In this document: piece after piece, positions 58,915-64,000 of the stretch
How the letters are laid out: every line of letters begins with the position of its first letter
Position numbering within the stretch: position 1 is the first letter of the stretch
Source of the DNA: Nocardia mikamii NBRC 108933
GTDB taxonomy: Bacteria > Actinomycetota > Actinomycetes > Mycobacteriales > Mycobacteriaceae
Direction: 5' to 3'
NCBI RefSeq assembly: GCF_001613505.1
Contig: NZ_BDCM01000021.1
Span: 1 to 64,000 of the forward strand
DNA length: 64,000 bases
The notes under the pieces: generated by a model
What the model was told of the DNA's origin: nothing
The model's input: only the letters and a program-made list of their open reading frames with translations
Databases searched by the model: none
Program-made: the position numbers and the translations under genes

Positions 58915-60138
58915 ATGGACGGATTGGGTCTCAGCAGGCGCGATGCCCTGCGAGCAGGCGGTGGTTTGATCGGCGCTGCGGGCGCGCTCGCACTCGGCGC
59001 GCGGACCGCGCGGGCGGATCCGTGGACATGGTCGCCGAGCGGTTCCGTGGTCGGCAGCGGCGGCGGAGCCGACCCGCTGACCATGTGGGATCCGGAGGCG
59101 GATCCGGTGATCGCCGACGTCATGGACCACCAGGACATTCCGCGGATCAACAATCTGCTCCGGACCTGGGTGTACAACGATCAACCCATTCCGGACGGGT
59201 TGCCGCAGAATATGCGCGACTTCATGGAGTACGCGCGGCAGCTGCCGTCGTGGGCGGACGAGGCCAAGATGGCGGCCGGCTTCGAATTCAACAAGAAGCG
59301 CGGAACGTATCTGGGCGTGCTCTACGCCTTCGCCAGCGGGATGATGGCGAACGTCATCCCGCACGAGGCGCGCGCGGTGTACTACTCCCGAGGCGGTTCG
59401 CACCTGAAGGACCGCATCGCCAAGACCGCGAAGTTCGGCTACGACATCGGTACGGTCAACGCCTACCAGCCGGGCGGCGAGATGATCGTGACCTGCGTCA
59501 AGACCCGTATCATCCATGCCGCGGTCCGGCATCTGCTGCCGCAGTCGCCGCATTGGCCGAAGGAGCACACTCCGATCAGCCAGGACGACAAGATGGTCAC
59601 CTGGCACAGCCTCGCCACGACCATCATGCGCACCTTCCGGGCCTGGAATCTGCAGATCCCGCAGGTCGAATCGGAGGGCTACCTGCACACCTGGCAGCTG
59701 GCCGGGCACTTCCTCGGTATTCGCGACGAATACATTCCCGCGACGTGGGAACAGGCCGATGCCCAGGCCAAGCAGCAACTGGACCCGATCATCGAAGCGA
59801 CGCCGGAGGGCATCGAGCTCGCACACAACCTCATGGACCTGGGCTTCGACATCGATCTGACACTGCTCAGCAAGCCCATTCTGGGTGCGTTCACCCGATT
59901 CATCCTGGGCGACAAGATCGCCGACGATCTGCGGATCGCGCGTGAGCCGGTGTGGGATCCGTTGCTGAAGTTCAGCTGGGGACCGTTCGTCGCGGTGCGC
60001 GAGGGCGTGATGGGCGTGATTCCGCCGACCGCGGACGCGACCTGGCTGTTCGACGAATTCCTGCGGCAGTTCGTGTTGTGGTACATGGCCGAACTGCGGA
60101 TGCCGCTGAGCATCGAAATCCCGCAGACCAACCGGTGA
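58915..60138 (+). CDS. lcp: latex clearing protein (Lcp), secreted haem-b rubber oxygenase
   Basis: A 407-aa DUF2236/Lcp protein. The Tat signal is LSRRDALRAGGGLIGAAGAL, with cleavage near ARA. Residues known to matter in LcpK30 are at matching spacing, shifted by three: Glu151 (IPHEARAVYYS), Arg167, Lys170 and Thr171 (DRIAKT), and the haem ligand His201 (VKTRIIHAAVRH). This supports dioxygenase cleavage of poly(cis-1,4-isoprene) into oligo-isoprenoids with aldehyde and ketone ends outside the cell. The ATG follows AGAGGGA; ATG at 58897 is an alternative. A probable TetR operator precedes it. Confidence 0.93.
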   Translation: MDGLGLSRRDALRAGGGLIGAAGALALGARTARADPWTWSPSGSVVGSGGGADPLTMWDPEADPVIADVMDHQDIPRINNLLRTWVYNDQPIPDGLPQNMRDFMEYARQLPSWADEAKMAAGFEFNKKRGTYLGVLYAFASGMMANVIPHEARAVYYSRGGSHLKDRIAKTAKFGYDIGTVNAYQPGGEMIVTCVKTRIIHAAVRHLLPQSPHWPKEHTPISQDDKMVTWHSLATTIMRTFRAWNLQIPQVESEGYLHTWQLAGHFLGIRDEYIPATWEQADAQAKQQLDPIIEATPEGIELAHNLMDLGFDIDLTLLSKPILGAFTRFILGDKIADDLRIAREPVWDPLLKFSWGPFVAVREGVMGVIPPTADATWLFDEFLRQFVLWYMAELRMPLSIEIPQTNR

Positions 60139-60190
60139 TTCGCCGTCTTCGCGGGCGACGGCGATATTCGGAAGCGAAGGTGGAACAGAG

Positions 60191-60493
60191 ATGACAACGA
60201 ACCCGAATCTCTCGCGAATCCGGCGCGGCGCAACGGGAGTCTTCGTCGCCGCGACGGTCGCCGTGGGTGGACTCGCCGTGGAATTGGCGGTGCAGGGCGG
60301 GACCCTCGGCCATGCGGCGAAACCCGCGGGGACCGTGCAGCGGGTGTCCGTGGACATCCACACGGCCGATCCGGTTGCGGCGCCGACTTCCTCTGCGCCG
60401 CAACCGGAAAGCAGTCGGCCGGGGGAGTGGACGCCCACGCCGCCGGTGCAGGATTCCGACAGCGAGCCACACGAGCACACCGCCGGGTCATGA
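60191..60493 (+). CDS. small exported or anchored protein, 100 aa, of the redox cluster
   Basis: A 100-aa protein. Its N-terminal hydrophobic segment (RRGATGVFVAATVAVGGLAV) is a signal or anchor. A Pro/Ser/Glu-rich extracytoplasmic tail ends DSDSEPHEHTAGS. No FMN-binding motif (D-[ST]-x-[ST]-GAT) is visible, so it is not an evident target of the ApbE encoded next, though a Ser/Thr acceptor cannot be ruled out. ATGA overlap with apbE. Function unknown. Confidence 0.7.
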   Translation: MTTNPNLSRIRRGATGVFVAATVAVGGLAVELAVQGGTLGHAAKPAGTVQRVSVDIHTADPVAAPTSSAPQPESSRPGEWTPTPPVQDSDSEPHEHTAGS

Positions 60494-61470
60494 GCACCGC
60501 GCGAGGCGCGGCGGCGGCCTCGGAGACGTTTCCGGCGATCGGGACATCGGTCGTGGTCGTCTGCACCGACCCCCGGGAGCTGACTCGCGCGGCCGACCTG
60601 GTCCGCGCGCGGCTGGACGACCTCGATCGTGCCGCCTCGCGCTTTCGCGCGGATTCCGAACTCGCGGTGATCAATTCGCGCAGTGCCGAATCGGCCCGAG
60701 CGGGTCGGTCGGAGCAGTTGCGCATCCCGGTCGGCACGACCCTCGGGTCGTGTCTGCGGGCGGCGATGCGCACCCAGCGCCTGACCTCGGGGTTGGTCTC
60801 GGCCTCCCTGGGGGCGGCGCTGATCGCCTGCGGCTACGACGACGATCTGGACGTGGTGCGCGCCCGCGGTGACGTGGGCCCGCCCGCACCCGATCGGATC
60901 TTGATTCCCTTGCGGCACATGATCTTCGACGAGCAGCGATGGGAGGTGGCGCTGTCCCCGGGAACCGCACTGGATCTGGGCGCGAGTGCGAAGGCGTGGG
61001 CGGCGGACGCGCTCGCCGCCGAACTGGCCGCGACCGGGCCCGGTGGCTATCTGGTGAATCTGGGCGGCGACATCGCCGTCGCGGGCAGCGTCCCGCCGCA
61101 GGGCTGGTCCATCGGGGTGCGGGACTGGAACGACGCCGTGGTGCAGGTCGTCACCTCGACCGGGCAGGCGTTCGCGACCTCGTCGACGCGGCTGCGCACG
61201 TGGGTGCGCGGCGGCATTCGCCGCCATCACATCATCGATCCGCGCACGGGCCGGTCCGCCCGGACGCGGTGGGCGCAGGTCACCTGCGCCGGACCCGATG
61301 CGGTGCAGGCCAATGCGGCGTCGACGGCCGCGATCATCCTCGACGATCAGGCGCCGCGATGGCTGACCGATCGCGGCGTGCCCGCCTGCCTGATGACCGT
61401 CGACCACGAGGTGGTGACGACTCCGGGGTGGCCGGCCCCGACCGCGGCGCGGAAGCGGCACGTGTCATGA
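60490..61470 (+). CDS. apbE: ApbE family FAD:protein FMN transferase
   Basis: A 326-aa ApbE-like protein. It has FPAIGTSVVVVC, AASRFRADSELAVINSRSA (substrate region), LDLGASAKAWAADALAAELA, the GGYLVNLGGDIAVAG signature, and HHIIDPRTGRSARTRWAQVT near the C-terminus, all family landmarks. No signal peptide is obvious, so it may act in the cytosol or be exported by another route. It attaches FMN to Thr/Ser of partner proteins. It overlaps both neighbours by 4 nt. Confidence 0.9.
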   Translation: MSTARGAAAASETFPAIGTSVVVVCTDPRELTRAADLVRARLDDLDRAASRFRADSELAVINSRSAESARAGRSEQLRIPVGTTLGSCLRAAMRTQRLTSGLVSASLGAALIACGYDDDLDVVRARGDVGPPAPDRILIPLRHMIFDEQRWEVALSPGTALDLGASAKAWAADALAAELAATGPGGYLVNLGGDIAVAGSVPPQGWSIGVRDWNDAVVQVVTSTGQAFATSSTRLRTWVRGGIRRHHIIDPRTGRSARTRWAQVTCAGPDAVQANAASTAAIILDDQAPRWLTDRGVPACLMTVDHEVVTTPGWPAPTAARKRHVS

Positions 61471-62033
61471 CCAGTCCGTGGCTGTGGTACGTCTCGCGCG
61501 CCGCCGGGGTGGTCACCCTCGTGCTGCTCACCCTGGTCGCGCTGCTCGGGATGTTCACGGCCGCGCGGGTGCGCCCCCGGCTCGCGGTATCGGCCGTGGC
61601 GATGGGACTGCATCGCACGCTGGCCCTGGGCACGATCGTCTTCCTGGCCGCGCACATCGTGACCGCGACGGTCGATACGTACGTCCATCTCGGATGGCTG
61701 TCGACGGTGGTGCCGTTCACGGCCGGTTACGAGCGGCAATGGGTGGCGCTGGGCACCCTCGCCCTGGATATCCTGCTGGCGGTCGTCGCGACGTCGCTGC
61801 TGCGCCACCGGCTGCCGACCCGGACATGGCGTGCGGTGCACCTGCTCGCGTACGCGATGGCGCCGCTGGCGGTCGTGCACGGACTGACGATGGCCTCGGC
61901 GCGGGATCCGGCGCTGTTCGCCGTCACCGTCGCCTGCGGTGCGGCGCTGGCGGTCGGCGCGGTGTGGCGCTGGGCCCTTCCCGACGCGGATCGACATCGC
62001 CGCTCGGACATCGCTTCTCAGGAGTGGACGTGA
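61467..62033 (+). CDS. ferric-reductase-like transmembrane haem protein
   Basis: A 188-aa integral membrane protein with about six helices, starting MTSPWLWYVSRAAGVVTLVL. His residues fall in pairs on adjacent helices (GLHRTLAL, AAHIVTAT, AVHLLAYA, VVHGLTMA), as expected for bis-His haem b in the ferric-reductase-like/YedZ superfamily. It would pass electrons across the membrane. ATGA overlap with apbE and GTGA overlap with the next gene. Confidence 0.87.
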   Translation: MTSPWLWYVSRAAGVVTLVLLTLVALLGMFTAARVRPRLAVSAVAMGLHRTLALGTIVFLAAHIVTATVDTYVHLGWLSTVVPFTAGYERQWVALGTLALDILLAVVATSLLRHRLPTRTWRAVHLLAYAMAPLAVVHGLTMASARDPALFAVTVACGAALAVGAVWRWALPDADRHRRSDIASQEWT

Positions 62034-63112
62034 CCGGGCTGCCGGAGTTGCTGGCGGCCGCCGGGCTGCGCGGCCGCGGCGGGGCGAACTTTCCCACCGC
62101 AGCCAAACTCGAACTCGCCGCCCGCCACCGAGCCGAGTTGATCGTCAATGCCTGTGACGGAGAATGGGATTCGGCCAAGGACGCATGGGTCGTCGCGCAC
62201 CATCTGCCCGAGGTGCTCGACGGCGCCCGGCGCGTTACGGCGCAGCGGGTGCGGGTGGCCGCACACCGCGGTTCGCGGACGCTGGCCCTGTTGGAGGCGG
62301 CGGGAGTCGACACCCTCGCGGTGCCCCGGCGGTACGTGTCGTCGGAGGAGTCGGCGCTGGTCCGGCTGGCGCACGGCGGTCCGGCCCGACCGGTGATGCG
62401 GTTCGAACCGATCACGGGCGGCGGCCGGGACCCGCGGGGGCGACGACTCGCGCCGACACTGGTACTCAACGTCGAAACGGTGTGGCGGATCCAGCAGATC
62501 GCGGAATACGGGCCGGGCTGGTTCCGCTCCTACGGCACCGCCGACGAGCCCGGCCCGCGGCTGGTGACCGTTGCCGACGGTGTCCGCGCCCCCGGTGTCC
62601 ATGCCGCGGAGGCGGGCTTGCCCGTCTCCGAAATCCTCGATCGGGCAGGCGGTCTCACCACCTGCCCGCAGGCGCTGTGGGTGAACGGTCTGAGCGGCGG
62701 ATTCCTGCCCGCCGAGGCGCGACATACGCTGTGGTCGCGATCAGGCCTGGAGCCGTTCGGAATCGGGACCGGCGTGGGCACTTTTCGTGTCCTCGCCGCC
62801 GGCGCCGATCCGTGGCAGGTGGTGCTGTCCGCGCTGACCTATGCGGCGGGGGAATCCGCCGGCCAATGCGGCCCGTGCATGTTCGGATTGCCCGCGCTGC
62901 GTGACGATCTGAGTGACCTGCTCGAGCGGCGAGCCCCGGCCGAGACCGCCGAGCGGCTCCTCCGCAGGCTCGCCCGTGTGCCGGGGCGAGGTGCGTGCCG
63001 GTTTCCCGACGGCGTGGCTCGGTTCCTGGCTTCCGCCCTGGACGCGTTCGGCACGTCACTTCTCGTCGAAAGCACGGGGAGCGAACGATTTTCGGCCCCG
63101 CACCAAGGATGA
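62030..63112 (+). CDS. NuoF-like NADH:flavoprotein oxidoreductase subunit
   Basis: A 360-aa soluble protein of the complex I 51-kDa family. LRGRGGANFPTAAKLELAAR is the NADH/FMN Gly-rich loop, and NACDGEWDSAKD replaces the usual N.DE.EPG..KD. A SLBB-like part has GVRAPGVHAAEAGLPVSEIL. The C-terminal cluster motif is AGESAGQCGPCMFGLPALRD, with a further Cys in GRGACRFPDGV, giving the 4Fe-4S pattern. It resembles flavoprotein subunits that feed electrons from NADH or ferredoxin into membrane carriers. Confidence 0.87.
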   Translation: MTGLPELLAAAGLRGRGGANFPTAAKLELAARHRAELIVNACDGEWDSAKDAWVVAHHLPEVLDGARRVTAQRVRVAAHRGSRTLALLEAAGVDTLAVPRRYVSSEESALVRLAHGGPARPVMRFEPITGGGRDPRGRRLAPTLVLNVETVWRIQQIAEYGPGWFRSYGTADEPGPRLVTVADGVRAPGVHAAEAGLPVSEILDRAGGLTTCPQALWVNGLSGGFLPAEARHTLWSRSGLEPFGIGTGVGTFRVLAAGADPWQVVLSALTYAAGESAGQCGPCMFGLPALRDDLSDLLERRAPAETAERLLRRLARVPGRGACRFPDGVARFLASALDAFGTSLLVESTGSERFSAPHQG

Positions 63113-63115
63113 ATC

Positions 63116-63355
63116 ATGTCTCTGACAACTCGCGCCCTCGGTATCGCCCGGCCCCCGTCCGGCGTCCTGGCGGTCGATCGCATCGCCTGCACCGGCCACG
63201 GCATCTGCGCGCATGTGCTGCCGGAACAGATAGTTTCGGACGAGTGGGGTTATCCCGTCCTCACCGACTCCGGGCCGGATCCCGCGCTCGCGGCCGAGGC
63301 GATCAAACTCTGCCCGGCCGCTGCCCTGCGCTGGGTCGGGCCACCGGTCCACTGA
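63116..63355 (+). CDS. ferredoxin (3Fe-4S type)
   Basis: A 79-aa ferredoxin. CTGHGICAHVLPEQIVSDEW has the C-x5-C pattern, and IKLCPAAALRW supplies the last Cys followed by Pro. Acidic, cytosolic. Three bases after the NuoF-like gene. It would be the electron donor or acceptor of the membrane redox chain upstream. Confidence 0.9.
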   Translation: MSLTTRALGIARPPSGVLAVDRIACTGHGICAHVLPEQIVSDEWGYPVLTDSGPDPALAAEAIKLCPAAALRWVGPPVH

Positions 63356-63389
63356 CGAGCGGATACGTTGGCGCCCAGCGCATTCGAGA

Positions 63390-63638
63390 TCACAGTTCCG
63401 TGCGCACCGTCATCACCGTGGGCGCCGCCGTGCCGGACCACCCGCACGGCGAGGCGCAGGTCGCGATGACCGCATCGGTGATCGTGCCGTCGCTGTAGAG
63501 CGTGGTTCGCAGGACCGCCTGTGCCGGGTAGCCGCAGGCCTGGCATTTGCCGAAGTAGTTGAGAATTTCGCGCGATCGGACAGCGGCGATACTGCGCCGC
63601 CCGGATGCGCCGTCCGGGTGGATGGTTTCGCTGGGCAC
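63390..63638 (-). CDS. small putative zinc-ribbon protein, 82 aa
   Basis: The GTG with AAGGATC upstream gives MPSETIHPDGASGRRSIAAV. The core has GKCQACGYPAQAVLRTTLYS and a second Cys pair (IATCASPCGWSG), a two-knuckle arrangement that could bind zinc. No family name recognised. It converges on the redox cluster. Confidence 0.6.
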   Translation of the reverse strand: MPSETIHPDGASGRRSIAAVRSREILNYFGKCQACGYPAQAVLRTTLYSDGTITDAVIATCASPCGWSGTAAPTVMTVRTEL

Positions 63639-64000
63639 GATGATCCTTCGATTCGGTGGACCCGGCGGTGTCGGTGAACGACAATCGAGCCGGCCGGGAT
63701 CCGCTGCCGAGACCGGCGATCCCCCTGCGATACCGCCGGGCTCACGCACCGGTCGTGCCGGGTCCGTCGTGGTCACGCCCCGTGGGGCCGATCGCGTCCG
63801 ACGGTCGGCGGCACCCTTCCATGCTAAACCCTGCGCCTCCCGCGTGCATGAATTCTCGGTAACTTCCCGCTTGCGGCCGGCTTCCTGCGTAGCTACCGCT
63901 GATCGTATGAGCACCGGCTATTCGCCAGGTGACCAGTTCCGGGCGTCAACTTCACAAAACGTGAATTTCCAGTAACATACGCATTTGCGGCCCACGAATC
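63639..64000. other. non-coding end of window
   Basis: No convincing gene. A short inverted repeat TTCAC-AAAAC-GTGAA lies at 63951-63965, and an in-frame 22-codon ATG frame at 63907 has no support. It is probably the promoter region of the small putative zinc-ribbon gene and of whatever follows. Confidence 0.4.

Noticed and set aside
63907..63975. 22-codon frame near the window end
   Set aside because: No ribosome site or promoter; composition uninformative.

Overview
The window is high-GC actinobacterial DNA. It most likely comes from a mycolic-acid actinomycete such as Nocardia. The signs are many GTG starts, GTGA/ATGA start-stop overlaps, a tmRNA whose tag reads ADSHQRDYALAA (as in mycobacteria and relatives), an actinobacterial prfB-ftsE-ftsX-smpB-ssrA neighbourhood, fadE24/fadE23/hisN side by side as in Mycobacterium tuberculosis, and a latex clearing protein (Lcp) rubber oxygenase of the kind found in Nocardia and Gordonia. 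The genus is an inference.

Layout. 1-588: C-terminal part of a Gly-Ser-repeat protein cut by the window edge. 0.6-6 kb: two acyl-CoA dehydrogenases under a tandem palindromic operator, histidinol-phosphatase, an SDR and an FMN reductase with a divergent MmyB-type regulator. 7-17.7 kb: conserved housekeeping core (prfB, mscS, ftsE, ftsX, recQ, smpB, ssrA), interrupted by an NTF2-like gene, an HD-GYP-like/LuxR regulator and three tiny membrane proteins with one shared tail motif. 17.6-38 kb: accessory metabolism and regulators, including NIPSNAP, DUF899, DJ-1/AraC, dienelactone hydrolase, a large membrane receptor with a periplasmic-binding-protein domain, thioesterase, exported peptidase-like hydrolase, serine hydrolase, MscL, AraC/TetR/LuxR regulators and two overlapping acyl-CoA synthetases.

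39.8-44.1 kb is one tightly overlapping operon for an envelope-stress module. It holds an ECF sigma factor, a zinc-finger anti-sigma protein fused to an Asp23-like domain, several Asp23/Gls24 proteins, DUF2273, a DUF6286-type membrane protein and an AmaP-like anchor. A 71-bp duplication inside it has created two translationally coupled 24-codon minigenes.

44-57 kb: aldonolactone oxidase, a TetR/EmrB-type exporter pair, DUF190, phosphoglucomutase, a second MFS protein, a TetR-controlled oxidoreductase pair with two palindromic operators, a DsbA-like protein, a 13E12/HNH protein and tRNA-Ala(GGC). Just past the tRNA lie a probable remnant of a carboxymuconolactone-decarboxylase gene and a candidate 24-aa protein with its own promoter and structured leader.

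58-63.4 kb is the most interesting block. A TetR regulator diverges from lcp across a 29-bp perfect-arm palindrome. Downstream of lcp, on the same strand, come a small exported protein, an ApbE flavin transferase, a ferric-reductase-like haem membrane protein, a NuoF-like flavoprotein and a ferredoxin, mostly joined by 4-nt overlaps. This looks like a trans-membrane electron-transfer system placed beside a secreted haem oxygenase.
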